64,000 bases of DNA from Betaproteobacteria bacterium LSUCC0117 (GCA_030441535.1 JAUJFZ010000006.1:124001-188000), one strand, 5' to 3'; counted from the stretch's first letter, positions 7,662 to 16,736 are shown. Program-made: numbers and translations. The notes: generated by a model not told the origin, from the sequence alone.

Positions 7662-7675
7662 TTTGTCACTTCAAC

Positions 7676-9214
7676 ATGGCCACCTCAAGCACCCCAACAC
7701 TTGATTTTCAAACCATCGCCGTCATCGGCGCTGGCGCGATGGGTCGCGGCATCGCACAGATTGCAGCCCAAACGGGGGCGACAGTCTACCTGTATGACAC
7801 CAATCATGCCGCCTGCCTCGACGCGAAAAAGCAACTTGGCGCGCAATGGGATAAGTTGGTGGCCAAGGCAAAAATAAGCAGCGAGAACGCGTCGGCCTAT
7901 TTGGGCAACATTCGGGTCGCAGAAACGATGGATGACTTGGGTGGTTGTGAGCTCATCGTCGAAGCGATCATTGAGCGACTGGATATCAAGCAGGACCTGT
8001 TCAAGTCACTTGAGGCCGTGGTCACTGACCAGTGCGTACTGGCGTCAAACACATCCTCTTTGTCAATCACCGCCATCGCAGCCGGACTCGAAAAGCCCGA
8101 GCGCTTTGCAGGCTATCACTTCTTTAACCCCGTCCCTCTGATGCGCGTGGTGGAGGTGATCGCCGGGCTCAAAACCGAGCCTGACGTCATTCAGAGGCTC
8201 CAGCGCTTTGGGTCTGCGATGGGTCATACGGCCGTGATCGCCACGGACACCCCGGGCTTTATCGTGAATCACGCAGGGCGGGCATACAGCACCGAGGCCC
8301 TCCGAACGGTCTCGGAGCGGGTCGCCGACTTCGCCACCATCGATCGGGTTTTACGTGACCAAATGGGCTTTCGTTTGGGTCCGTTCGAGCTATTCGACCT
8401 GACAGCGCTGGACGTATCACACCCGGTTATGGAATCCATATACGGGCAGTATTATCAAGAGCCCCGCTACCGCCCTAGCGTCATCACAGCCCAGCGGCTT
8501 GCTGGCAAGGTCTTGGGTCGCAAAACGGGTGAGGGTTTCTACAAATATGAAGACGGTAAAGCCGTGGTCGCAGACGAAGCGCCCCCACCCCTCGTTGCGG
8601 ACATGCCCCCCGTATGGGTCTCCCCAAAGGCCGCGCGCCGACCAGAGCTGTACCAGTTGTTAAAGGATTTAGGGGCGCAGATCGAAACCGGACAGACGCC
8701 CTCTGCGCAAGCCTTGATACTCGTTGCCCCATTGGGTATGGACGTCACCACGCTGGCGGCTGTCGAGCAACACGACGCAACCCGTGTCATGGGCATCGAC
8801 ATGATGCTCAACGACAGCGCGACCAAACGTCGCGTCCTAGCAACCAACCCAGCCACGCGCCCTGATATCCGTGATGCTGCTCACGCCTTGTTCGCCCGTG
8901 ACGGCAAAGCGGTCAGTGTTATCCGTGACAGTGGCGGTTTCATCACGCAACGCGTTGTAGCCTGTATCGTTAATATTGCTGCAGACATGTGCCAACAAGG
9001 CGTCTGCTCCCCGCAAGATTTAGACCTTGCCGTCACGCTGGGCTTGGGTTACCCGCTCGGCCCACTGGCCATGGGCGACGCAGTCGGCCCGACCAACGTG
9101 CTCGAAATTTTGTTCAACTTGCAAACGGTTTATGGCGATCCACGCTATCGCCCCAGTCCCTGGTTGCGCCGCCGTGGCGCACTTGGGTTGAGCCTTCGGC
9201 ATGAGGAAATTTGA
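7676..9214 (+). CDS. 3-hydroxyacyl-CoA dehydrogenase, PaaH type
   Basis: Oxidises 3-hydroxyacyl-CoA to 3-oxoacyl-CoA with NAD+ in beta-oxidation or phenylacetate-type pathways. The 512-residue length fits the PaaH/PaaC form with duplicated C-terminal domains. The Rossmann motif GAGAMGRGIAQ is at about residues 18-28, the catalytic region YHFFNPVPLMRVVEV follows near 145, and two 3HCDH C-terminal domains (TPGFIVNHAGRAY, and DSGGFITQRVVACIVNIAAD) are seen. Its stop overlaps the region before the enoyl-CoA hydratase start, consistent with one operon. No paaABCDE genes are in the window, so phenylacetate use is not shown. Confidence 0.9.
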   Translation: MATSSTPTLDFQTIAVIGAGAMGRGIAQIAAQTGATVYLYDTNHAACLDAKKQLGAQWDKLVAKAKISSENASAYLGNIRVAETMDDLGGCELIVEAIIERLDIKQDLFKSLEAVVTDQCVLASNTSSLSITAIAAGLEKPERFAGYHFFNPVPLMRVVEVIAGLKTEPDVIQRLQRFGSAMGHTAVIATDTPGFIVNHAGRAYSTEALRTVSERVADFATIDRVLRDQMGFRLGPFELFDLTALDVSHPVMESIYGQYYQEPRYRPSVITAQRLAGKVLGRKTGEGFYKYEDGKAVVADEAPPPLVADMPPVWVSPKAARRPELYQLLKDLGAQIETGQTPSAQALILVAPLGMDVTTLAAVEQHDATRVMGIDMMLNDSATKRRVLATNPATRPDIRDAAHALFARDGKAVSVIRDSGGFITQRVVACIVNIAADMCQQGVCSPQDLDLAVTLGLGYPLGPLAMGDAVGPTNVLEILFNLQTVYGDPRYRPSPWLRRRGALGLSLRHEEI

Positions 9215-9216
9215 CG

Positions 9217-9996
9217 ATGTCTGACCGCCTTTTATCCGTACAAGTGGACCAAGCGATGGTACTGACCATCAGTAACCCTGAGATGCGAAATGCACTTGGA
9301 CCCAACGTTTACACCGCGGGCGTCGAGGCCCTCAACGCAGCCGAGACGAACCCTGACGTTCGCGCAGTCATCATCACTGGAGAGGGCGCGCATTTTTGTG
9401 GCGGAGGCAACCTCAACCGTCTCTTGGAAAACCGTCAAAAAGACCCCGTCGTGCAAGCTGAGAGCATTGCAGCCTTGCACAACTGGATTGACTCCATCCG
9501 AACGTTTCCCAAGCCTGTTATTGCTGCGGTCGAGGGTGCTGCAGCCGGTGCCGGATTGTCGCTAGCGCTAGCCTGTGATTTTGTCGTTGCTGCAGACAAT
9601 GCAAAGTTTGTGATGGCTTACAGCTCTGTTGGCTTATCGCCCGATGGCGGTGGCAGTTGGGCTTTGGCGCGCGCGCTTCCACGCGCCACGGCAATGAAAA
9701 TGTTGATGGCCGCACAGCCGATGACAACACCCGACCTTCGACAGTTGGGCGTTGTAAGTCACGCCGCGGCGCCGGGACAGGCGCTCCAAACAGCGCTCAA
9801 TTTGGCAAAGGACCTGTGCGCCCGTGCCCCCAACGTGCTTGCAAGCATCAAGGAATTGGTTAACGATGCAGCCGATCAAACGCTGTCAGCGCACCTCGCG
9901 GCTGAACAGAAGCATTTTGTCAAAAACCTCCATCATCCCAACGGCGGTGAGGGCATTCGCTCATTCATGGAAAAGCGAACAGCACACTACAAGTGA
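9217..9996 (+). CDS. Enoyl-CoA hydratase family protein (alternative oxepin-CoA hydrolase type)
   Basis: A 259-residue crotonase-fold protein. The oxyanion-hole segments are GEGAHFCGGGNLNRL (about 53-67) and EGAAAGAGLSLALACDF (about 107-123). By resemblance it belongs to the group annotated as alternative-type oxepin-CoA hydrolase in Comamonadaceae; plain enoyl-CoA hydratase is the safer call. I chose ATG 9217, with GAGGAA 8 bases upstream, over a TTG at 9211 that overlaps the previous stop. It probably works with the upstream dehydrogenase on adjacent beta-oxidation steps. Confidence 0.86.
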   Translation: MSDRLLSVQVDQAMVLTISNPEMRNALGPNVYTAGVEALNAAETNPDVRAVIITGEGAHFCGGGNLNRLLENRQKDPVVQAESIAALHNWIDSIRTFPKPVIAAVEGAAAGAGLSLALACDFVVAADNAKFVMAYSSVGLSPDGGGSWALARALPRATAMKMLMAAQPMTTPDLRQLGVVSHAAAPGQALQTALNLAKDLCARAPNVLASIKELVNDAADQTLSAHLAAEQKHFVKNLHHPNGGEGIRSFMEKRTAHYK

Positions 9997-10039
9997 AAAC
10001 ACCTCGCCTTATTAACCCTTCGAGTCACTGATACGACAC

Positions 10040-10765
10040 ATGATTGACGAACCAATTCTTACGATGGAAGAACGAGAGGCCATCAATGCAGGTCGCTGGT
10101 TTTCATCCCTTTCACCATCACTTAGACACGACATACTTCGATGCGCTTACGTCAAACGCTACAAAGACGGAGATCTGATTTGCGCGCGCGGCGATCCCCC
10201 CATGGAATGGATCGGCGTTTGCAAAGGTGCAGCACGCGTGAGCTCGACCTCTTTGTCAGGCAAACAGATCACGTACACCTACATCGAGCCGGGCATTTGG
10301 TTTGGCGATGTGGCGATGTTCGATGGCGACTCGCGCACGCACGATGTGTACGCACACGGCCCCACGACAACGCTGTGCGTCGCGCGCGCGGATTTTTACA
10401 AAATTTTGGCGCAACACGTGGAACTCTACGAGGCGTTGATGCGCTTGCAAGCCCGACGCATCAGACAGCTGTTTGGTTTGGTCGAAGATTTGAACACCAT
10501 GCCACTGCGCGCCCGCTTGGCAAAGCAATTACTTCACCTCTCCCGCAGTTACGGTGTGCCGTCACTCACGCATGTGGGGGAGGTTCGTATCAGCTTGCAC
10601 CTGGCACAGGAGGAGCTCGCGCAACTCTTGGGCGCGTCACGCCAGCGGGTCAACCAAGAGCTCAAAACAATGGAACGGGAAGAAGTGATTCGTGTCGAGC
10701 AAGCGGGCTTGGTCGTTCGAAACCGAGAGAAATTGATGCAAATCACAGAGGCCGATCACGATTGA
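10040..10765 (+). CDS. Crp/Fnr-family transcriptional regulator
   Basis: A 241-residue cytoplasmic regulator with an N-terminal cyclic-nucleotide-binding-like beta barrel (about 25-135), a dimer helix, and a C-terminal winged helix with LAQEELAQLLGASRQRVNQE near residues 190-215. The N-terminal cysteines of Fnr iron-sulfur proteins are absent, and the RxxS phosphate-binding signature of cAMP-binding Crp is not evident at GDVAMFDGDSRTHDV, so the ligand is unknown. It sits between the hydratase and the kinase/acyl-CoA dehydrogenase genes on the same strand and is the obvious candidate regulator of that cluster. Confidence 0.88.
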   Translation: MIDEPILTMEEREAINAGRWFSSLSPSLRHDILRCAYVKRYKDGDLICARGDPPMEWIGVCKGAARVSSTSLSGKQITYTYIEPGIWFGDVAMFDGDSRTHDVYAHGPTTTLCVARADFYKILAQHVELYEALMRLQARRIRQLFGLVEDLNTMPLRARLAKQLLHLSRSYGVPSLTHVGEVRISLHLAQEELAQLLGASRQRVNQELKTMEREEVIRVEQAGLVVRNREKLMQITEADHD

Positions 10766-10802
10766 GCGACGCACGCCGTTCGCCAGTTGCCGGGCAATCG
10801 CT

Positions 10803-11870
10803 ATGAGCACTGATACCCAAAGTACGCACACCATTGATGCGGCAGCCCTTTCCGAATGGTTAGCGCAACACCTCGCGCACTTCAAAGGTCCAGTTAGCGT
10901 CGAGAAGTTCGCCGGTGGACAGTCCAACCCAACATACAAGCTCACTGCGTCAAGTGGGGTTTATGTGTTGCGTTGCAAACCCGGCCCCGTCTCAAAGCTG
11001 TTGCCCTCGGCACATGCCATTGAGCGGGAGTTCAAGGTCATGCGGGCGCTGGCAGCAACCCCTGTGCCTGTGCCGACTATGCACGTGTTGTGCGAGGACG
11101 AGTCAGTCATTGGCCGCGCCTTCTACGTCATGGCGTTTGAGACCGGGCGCGTTCTTTGGGATCAAGCCCTACCCGACCTCTCCCGCGATGATCGCAGCGC
11201 CATTTACTGGGCGATGAACCAAACCCTGTGTGCCTTACACACGGTTGATATCAACCGCGTCGGTTTGCAGGATTACGGTCGACCGGGTAACTACTTCGAG
11301 CGACAAATCAACCGGTGGAGCAAACAGTACACCGCTTCTGTCACGACCGAAATCCCAGCGATGGATGCACTCATGGCGTGGTTACCTAACAACCTACCCG
11401 CGACCGCACTCGATCCATCGCTGGTCAGCATTGTGCACGGCGATTACAGATTAGATAACCTCATTTTTCACCCCGCAAAAAACGAGGTCCTTGCGATATT
11501 GGATTGGGAATTGTCCACCATTGGTCACCCACTGGCTGATTTCAGCTACCACTGTATGTCGTGGCATATTGAGCCGGGGGATTTCCGAGGCATTGGCGGG
11601 CTCGACCTTGACGCACTGGGTATCCCCACGGAAGCCGAATACATCGCCAAGTACTGCGAAACAACTGGGTTTATTTCACCAGATCAACTCACGGCTGACT
11701 GGCCGTTTTACATGGCCTACAACCTGTTCCGCTTGGCCGCTATCTTGCAGGGTATCGCGAAGCGGGTTGAGGCAGGTACGGCCTCAAGCGAGCAGGCTCG
11801 ACGGTCTGCTGCCGGTGCAAGCCCACTGGCCGCGTTGGGCTGGAAATTCGCGCAGCAATACCGCAACTAA
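10803..11870 (+). CDS. APH-like phosphotransferase (ACAD10/11 kinase, LvaA-like)
   Basis: A 355-residue protein with the aminoglycoside-phosphotransferase fold. Key motifs are FAGGQSNPTYKL (ATP-binding loop, about 38-49), the catalytic loop VHGDYRLDN and the metal-binding ILDWEL (about 222-242). Followed 35 bases later by an acyl-CoA dehydrogenase, it matches the split form of human ACAD10/ACAD11, where kinase and dehydrogenase are fused, and of the Pseudomonas LvaA/LvaC levulinate enzymes. Those phosphorylate the 4-hydroxy group of 4-hydroxyacyl-CoA. The substrate here is inferred from that pairing; antibiotic modification is unlikely. Confidence 0.85.
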   Translation: MSTDTQSTHTIDAAALSEWLAQHLAHFKGPVSVEKFAGGQSNPTYKLTASSGVYVLRCKPGPVSKLLPSAHAIEREFKVMRALAATPVPVPTMHVLCEDESVIGRAFYVMAFETGRVLWDQALPDLSRDDRSAIYWAMNQTLCALHTVDINRVGLQDYGRPGNYFERQINRWSKQYTASVTTEIPAMDALMAWLPNNLPATALDPSLVSIVHGDYRLDNLIFHPAKNEVLAILDWELSTIGHPLADFSYHCMSWHIEPGDFRGIGGLDLDALGIPTEAEYIAKYCETTGFISPDQLTADWPFYMAYNLFRLAAILQGIAKRVEAGTASSEQARRSAAGASPLAALGWKFAQQYRN

Positions 11871-11905
11871 TCACCAAATTATTAAACGCATAAACGGGAG
11901 AAGAT

Positions 11906-13165
11906 ATGCACTTCGATTACACAGACAAGGTCCAGGACCTGAGAGCGCGGTTGCTCGAATTCATGGATACACATGTCTATCCCAACGAGGCACGGTTCAA
12001 CCAAGAAGTCGCTGAAAATCGAGCCAAAGGGAATGCCTGGATACCAACGAAACTGGTCGAAGAACTGAAGCCCAAAGCACGCGCGGCAGGCCTTTGGAAT
12101 TTGTTCCTCCCCCACTCAAAACGGGCCCCCGAGGGACTCAGTAACTTAGAGTACGCGCCGTTGTGTGAAATCATGGGGCGCGTCCCATTTGCGGCAGAAG
12201 TCTTCAACTGCAACGCGCCGGATACCGGCAACATGGAAACACTGGAGCGTTATGCCAGCGAGGCCATCAAGGACGAATGGCTAGAGCCTTTATTGCGCGG
12301 AGAAATCCGATCAGCCTTCCTGATGACCGAGCCTGACGTCGCATCATCAGATGCCACGAACATCCAGTGCAGCATCGTGCGCGATGGTGACGACTATGTC
12401 CTCAACGGTCGTAAGTGGTGGAGCTCTGGCGCAGGCGACCCCCGTTGCGCCGTTTACATCGTGATGGGTAAAACAGACCCCGAAGCGCCACGCCACCAGC
12501 AACAGTCCATGATTGTGGTCCCCAGTAATGCGCCGGGTATCGAAGTCCTGCGACCACTGACTGTTTTTGGTTATGACGATGCCCCACACGGTCACATGGA
12601 AGTCAAACTCACCAATGTGCGGGTGCCCGCGTCAAACATGCTGTTGGGTGAAGGTCGCGGCTTTGAAATCGCGCAAGGGCGCTTGGGGCCTGGTCGTATC
12701 CACCATTGCATGCGATCCATCGGTATTGCTGAACGTGCGCTGGAACTCATGTGCAACCGCTTGAATCGCCGCGTGGCATTTGGCAAACCCCTCTCAGCGC
12801 AAAGTGTTTGGCATGAGCGAATCGCTGATGCACGTATCAAAATTGAACAGGCGCGTTTGCTCACGCTCAAAGCCGCTTACATGATGGACACCGTCGGTAA
12901 CAAGATGGCAAAGTCAGAAATCGCAATGATCAAGGTGATCGCGCCTAACATCGCGCTAGAAATCATTGACATGGCGATACAAGCCCACGGCGCAGGCGGT
13001 TTGGCTGAGGACTTCCCGTTGGCGTACGCTTACGCGAACCAACGCACTCTACGGCTTGCTGATGGGCCCGATGAGGTACACCGTGTGGCCGTCGCAAAGC
13101 TGGAATTGGCGAAGCATTCCATTGTGGCGGAAGGCATGGATATGCCCATCACCCGTGGCAATTGA
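11906..13165 (+). CDS. Acyl-CoA dehydrogenase, ACAD10/11-LvaC type
   Basis: A 419-residue flavoprotein with the three acyl-CoA dehydrogenase domains. FAFL-type motifs include AFLMTEPDVASSDATN (about 138-152) and NGRKWWSSGA, with QAHGAGGLAEDFPLA near 355. At the place where classical family members have the catalytic base in EGT, this protein reads LRLADGPDEVHR, the pattern of the ACAD10/11 subgroup. A good GGGAGA site precedes the ATG at 11906. With the upstream kinase it may convert 4-hydroxyacyl-CoA through a 4-phospho intermediate to an enoyl-CoA; ordinary dehydrogenation is the alternative. Confidence 0.9.
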   Translation: MHFDYTDKVQDLRARLLEFMDTHVYPNEARFNQEVAENRAKGNAWIPTKLVEELKPKARAAGLWNLFLPHSKRAPEGLSNLEYAPLCEIMGRVPFAAEVFNCNAPDTGNMETLERYASEAIKDEWLEPLLRGEIRSAFLMTEPDVASSDATNIQCSIVRDGDDYVLNGRKWWSSGAGDPRCAVYIVMGKTDPEAPRHQQQSMIVVPSNAPGIEVLRPLTVFGYDDAPHGHMEVKLTNVRVPASNMLLGEGRGFEIAQGRLGPGRIHHCMRSIGIAERALELMCNRLNRRVAFGKPLSAQSVWHERIADARIKIEQARLLTLKAAYMMDTVGNKMAKSEIAMIKVIAPNIALEIIDMAIQAHGAGGLAEDFPLAYAYANQRTLRLADGPDEVHRVAVAKLELAKHSIVAEGMDMPITRGN

Positions 13166-13183
13166 TAACTCACAAGGTCTCTC

Positions 13184-13888
13184 ATGATTGACATTTACTC
13201 TTGGCCAACCCCCAACGGACACAAAGTTCACATCATGCTCGAAGAGTGTGGTCAGCGTTTGGGGCGTGACTGGAATGCGCACGGTGTTGACATTGGTGCA
13301 GGGGATCAATTCGATCCTGAGTTCTTAAAAATCAGTCCGAACAACAAAATTCCAGCGTTGGTTGATCCCAACGGACCGAATGGCAAGCGTTTTGCGCTCT
13401 TTGAGTCGGGCGCCATCCTGCTGTATCTGGCCAGTAAATACAACCGTTTTCTGCCCAAGACAGATGCCGGTAAGTTTGAGACGCTTCAATGGTTGATGTT
13501 TCAAATGGGCGGGGTGGGGCCTATGTTGGGGCAAGCGCACCACTTTCGGATTTATGCGCCCGAAAAAATTGATTACGCATATGACCGTTACACCAACGAA
13601 GCCAAGCGTATCTATGGGGTGCTCGACAAACAAGTCTCCAAAACGCCGTATATCGCTGGCAAGCAATACACCATCGCCGATATTGCGACGTTCCCGTGGC
13701 TGCGCAGTTGGCAGAACCAAGGCATCGACTGGGCCAATTTCCCGGCGCTGAAAGATTGGTTTGATCGAATCGCCGAGCGCCCAGCTGTCAAGCGGGGTGT
13801 CACGGTCCTGGCAGATCGTCGAAAACCGCTTGTTGACCCCAAAGCGCTTGCAGTGCTGTTCGGTAACGAGCAGTACAAAAAACGCTGA
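13184..13888 (+). CDS. Glutathione S-transferase family protein, YfcG/YghU-like
   Basis: A 234-residue GST with an N-terminal thioredoxin-like domain (about 1-88) and a helical C-terminal domain. The N-terminal SWPTPNGHKVHIMLEE carries the TPNGxKV signature of the nu class (YfcG, YghU), whose members act as disulfide reductases or peroxidases with glutathione. The motif FESGAILLYLASKY binds the gamma-glutamyl part of glutathione. It follows the acyl-CoA dehydrogenase by 18 bases and may detoxify reactive enals or peroxides made in that pathway, which is inference. Confidence 0.88.
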   Translation: MIDIYSWPTPNGHKVHIMLEECGQRLGRDWNAHGVDIGAGDQFDPEFLKISPNNKIPALVDPNGPNGKRFALFESGAILLYLASKYNRFLPKTDAGKFETLQWLMFQMGGVGPMLGQAHHFRIYAPEKIDYAYDRYTNEAKRIYGVLDKQVSKTPYIAGKQYTIADIATFPWLRSWQNQGIDWANFPALKDWFDRIAERPAVKRGVTVLADRRKPLVDPKALAVLFGNEQYKKR

Positions 13889-13902
13889 ACTGCAGCAGCC
13901 CA

Positions 13903-14823
13903 ATGACCACGCGGTATCCACGCATGGCCTTTATCGGTCCGGGGCGCGTGGGTCGCAGTCTGGCTTTTGCTTTCAAGCAAGCGGGGGTAGACGTTGTTGG
14001 GTATGTGGGTCGCGCGGAGTCATCGCCTCCTATCGATAACCTGCTTGAGGGGATTCCTCCCCTCCAGACGACCGAGGCCCTCGCAAAAGCGGAATGGATT
14101 TGGTTGACGGTGCCCGATGGTCAAATTAAAGCTGTAAGCGACACCCTCCCCTGGCAACCCCATCACGTTGCGGTTCACTGCAGCGGCGCCACGCCGTTAG
14201 ACGCCTTGTCGTCGGCTGGCACGGGAGGCGCTGCTCGGGTTGGCTTTCATCCCATTCAAATTTTTTCGCAGCCCACCATCGCGGCGCATCACCTCGACGG
14301 CACCAGTGTCGGTATCGAAATTGATCCCAACGACAATCCGCATCAAGCCAGTCGATTGGCGGCGCTCACAGACTGCGCGAATCAACTGGCAGTCGGGGTG
14401 GGTATGCGTCCCCTGGCGATTAAGCCAGGCCAGCGCGCGCTTTACCACGCGGGCGCAGGTTTCGCTGCAAGCGCACTGGTATCCGTTTTGGCCGAAGCGC
14501 TGGATTTATGGGCATCCGCAGGAATTGAGCCGGCACAAGCCCTCACCGCACTTCTACCGCTGGCACGTACATCGCTTTTGTCGTTCGAATCCGCAGCCAC
14601 CGGAGGCGCGTTAGACGCTGCGGTTGCAGGTCCGGTTGCACGTGGGGATCTCGGTGTCATTGAAAGTCACCTGACGGCATTCGAAGAACAAGGCATCGAC
14701 CCCGCGCTTTACTGCACGATCGGATTGAAACAGGTGGCGTTAATGGCGAGGGGCGATCGCTTAAACGCCGTCACGCTTGCGGCAATGGAACAGCGCTTGA
14801 CAGAATCATCAGTCGGGCACTGA
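13903..14823 (+). CDS. Rossmann-like and DUF2520 domain protein
   Basis: A 306-residue protein with an N-terminal NAD(P)-binding fold (MAFIGPGRVGRSLAFAFK, from residue 7) and a C-terminal all-helical DUF2520 domain. The segment VHCSGATPLDAL near residue 88 and the following GFHPIQIF are characteristic. It resembles F420-dependent or ketopantoate-type reductases, but the substrate of the family is unknown. It lies 14 bases after the GST gene and is probably the last gene of that run. The next gene is convergent. Confidence 0.82.
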   Translation: MTTRYPRMAFIGPGRVGRSLAFAFKQAGVDVVGYVGRAESSPPIDNLLEGIPPLQTTEALAKAEWIWLTVPDGQIKAVSDTLPWQPHHVAVHCSGATPLDALSSAGTGGAARVGFHPIQIFSQPTIAAHHLDGTSVGIEIDPNDNPHQASRLAALTDCANQLAVGVGMRPLAIKPGQRALYHAGAGFAASALVSVLAEALDLWASAGIEPAQALTALLPLARTSLLSFESAATGGALDAAVAGPVARGDLGVIESHLTAFEEQGIDPALYCTIGLKQVALMARGDRLNAVTLAAMEQRLTESSVGH

Positions 14824-14880
14824 CCCCTCACAAGCCGCGTATTCAACCAATGCCAACGATAGCCGCTGGCCTGGCGGTAT

Positions 14881-15546
14881 TCACTGATTGAGTAACCGCT
14901 TGAGTTTCGCTATCGCGGTGTCAGGCGTGGTCAGGACGGGTAGCCCCAAACGTGATCGCACCAACGGCGCAGCCCGCGCCATGCTGAACTGCGCCAATGC
15001 AATGAGCCCACAACCCCGCTCCGCCAGCGCCCTCGCCGCTGCCAACACCAGGGCATCGTGGGTTGCGCCATCACCCGCATTGAGAGCGGTCATGGCATCC
15101 TCGACCAGCTGGGTATCCAAGGCACAGCTATCGCCAAATTCGGGCGGCATGCTCACCAACGTAGGTGCGAAGGATGCAATCAAACCAATGGTTGGATCGG
15201 CCTTCGAAGAAGCCATCCGCCACGCGCTAGCTTCCTCAATCATGGCCTCGTTAGGTTTCAAAATGGGGATTCGCGGATGCCGTGCCGCGGCCGCTTCGAT
15301 ACAGGGACCAAATGCTGAGCACGTGAACAATACGCCCTTCGCGCCTGTGTTGACGGCGTAATCAGTCAGGTCGATGAAACGCTGCGTCATAGCCCCATCT
15401 AACCCCTGACCGTTTTGGGCCAAGTCTGCTGACAGACTGTCGTCGAGCAGATTCATTCGAGTGGCTTCAGGCCATGAAGCTTCGAACGCTTGATTGATCG
15501 GGTCCACAGAGTGCGCAAGGGCGTGAATAAGGGCGATGCGCGGCAT
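14881..15546 (-). CDS. Asp/Glu racemase family protein with a single active-site cysteine region
   Basis: A 221-residue member of the aspartate/glutamate/hydantoin racemase superfamily. The N-terminal half has the first cysteine motif, LFTCSAFGPC (Cys76 and Cys82). The second catalytic cysteine, normally in an LxCTxF-like motif in the C-terminal half, is replaced by Gln186 in ALAQFSMARA. Two-base racemisation is therefore unlikely; a decarboxylase, isomerase or lyase role is possible, as in single-cysteine arylmalonate decarboxylase. It is followed closely by two tRNA genes on the same strand (upstream of it in transcription). Confidence 0.8.
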   Translation of the reverse strand: MPRIALIHALAHSVDPINQAFEASWPEATRMNLLDDSLSADLAQNGQGLDGAMTQRFIDLTDYAVNTGAKGVLFTCSAFGPCIEAAAARHPRIPILKPNEAMIEEASAWRMASSKADPTIGLIASFAPTLVSMPPEFGDSCALDTQLVEDAMTALNAGDGATHDALVLAAARALAERGCGLIALAQFSMARAAPLVRSRLGLPVLTTPDTAIAKLKRLLNQ

Positions 15547-15561
15547 AACAAATCCTGTATT

Positions 15562-15638
<77 letters not shown>

Positions 15639-15670
15639 ATCTGAGTTAGTTGAGCGATTAAACCAGAAAT

Positions 15671-15694
15671 AAAAAAGCCCCTGTGATGGGGCAT
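15671..15694 (-). terminator. Terminator between tRNA-Pro and tRNA-Arg
   Basis: On the minus strand GCCCC, loop ATCACA, GGGGC, then six T. It lies 15 bases after tRNA-Pro and should separate the two tRNA transcripts. Confidence 0.75.
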
Positions 15695-15708
15695 TTTCAA
15701 TTGACTCA

Positions 15709-15785
<77 letters not shown>

Positions 15786-15866
15786 ACAGCTTTGTATTGT
15801 AGCGACTAAAACCTCTAATTCCGGACGCACCAGGTCTCCGCGAGTAATTAAATTGCGCGGCATTGG

Positions 15867-16736
15867 TCACAAAACCGTTCGCATTTGTGCGGCGGCCTCG
15901 TGTAACCAGCTGAGCCAACGGGTCGTTACCGCAGGCTCTGGACTTGCCCCATTCGCTCCACTGGCGAGCACCACATTCAGAGCGGCAACCACTTGGCCAT
16001 CGGCGCGCTGAAGCGGTACAGCGATGGCTTGCACACCCCACTCATGCTCATCCACCGCGTGCACCCAATGCTGGGCTCGGGCCTGATTGAGTCGCTCTAA
16101 TAGGCCTGAGGGCGTTGTGATGGTCTGTGGTGTCAGGCGCGTTAATGAATGGGCGCGCAACCAGTTGTCGACCGCTGCTTCCGGCCAGTAAGCCATCAAT
16201 ATTTGTCCAGTTGATGTGGCGTGCATGGGTAAGCGCGCGCCCAAGTGCAGGCCCTGTGCCATGGTCATGATCTGCCGAATGTGTTGCGCTTGGCGCGTGT
16301 GCAAGTCAACACCCGATGGCGAGACGGCAACCGGCAGCGCCTGCACTGCACCAACCAGTGCGGTGCGGCTACGCGCAACGATGACGACCTCCCCACCATC
16401 GGGGACAACCACCGAAAAAGCGCCCCCCGTGTGCGTGGCGAGCTGATCCAGGTGAGGCTGGACTACTCTTGGCAGTTGTGCCGAAGCCAGGTAGTTACCA
16501 CTGAACTGCATGACCTTGGGCGTCAACCAAAACTGCCGGCCATCAGTCTCCAGGTAACCCAATGCGTGCAGCGTCAACAAATATCGTCGAGCCGCTGCTC
16601 GTGTCAATTCTGCACGCTGCGCTGCCTGTGTGGCATTGAGCCGCTGATGCGCATGATCAAAGGCTTGCAGCAGTTGAAGGCCCTTGGCTAAGCCCGCAAT
16701 GTAATCACGTGAGGCCAATGTGGCAGTGGGCGACAT
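15867..16736 (-). CDS. IclR-family regulator, PobR/PcaR-like
   Basis: An IclR-family activator or repressor: an N-terminal winged helix (GLAKGLQLLQAFDHAHQ, then TQAAQRAELTRAAARRYL) and a C-terminal effector-binding GAF-like domain. Divergence from pobA and a three-repeat operator between them argue that it controls pobA in response to 4-hydroxybenzoate. I chose the ATG at 16736 (about 289 residues); a GTG at 16772 extends it by 12 residues but has no visible ribosome-binding site and would run up to the operator. The helix-turn-helix is complete with either start. Confidence 0.87.
   Translation of the reverse strand: MSPTATLASRDYIAGLAKGLQLLQAFDHAHQRLNATQAAQRAELTRAAARRYLLTLHALGYLETDGRQFWLTPKVMQFSGNYLASAQLPRVVQPHLDQLATHTGGAFSVVVPDGGEVVIVARSRTALVGAVQALPVAVSPSGVDLHTRQAQHIRQIMTMAQGLHLGARLPMHATSTGQILMAYWPEAAVDNWLRAHSLTRLTPQTITTPSGLLERLNQARAQHWVHAVDEHEWGVQAIAVPLQRADGQVVAALNVVLASGANGASPEPAVTTRWLSWLHEAAAQMRTVL

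Noticed and set aside
10803..11870. Aminoglycoside resistance gene
   Set aside because: The APH fold is shared, but pairing with an acyl-CoA dehydrogenase points to an acyl-CoA kinase role.
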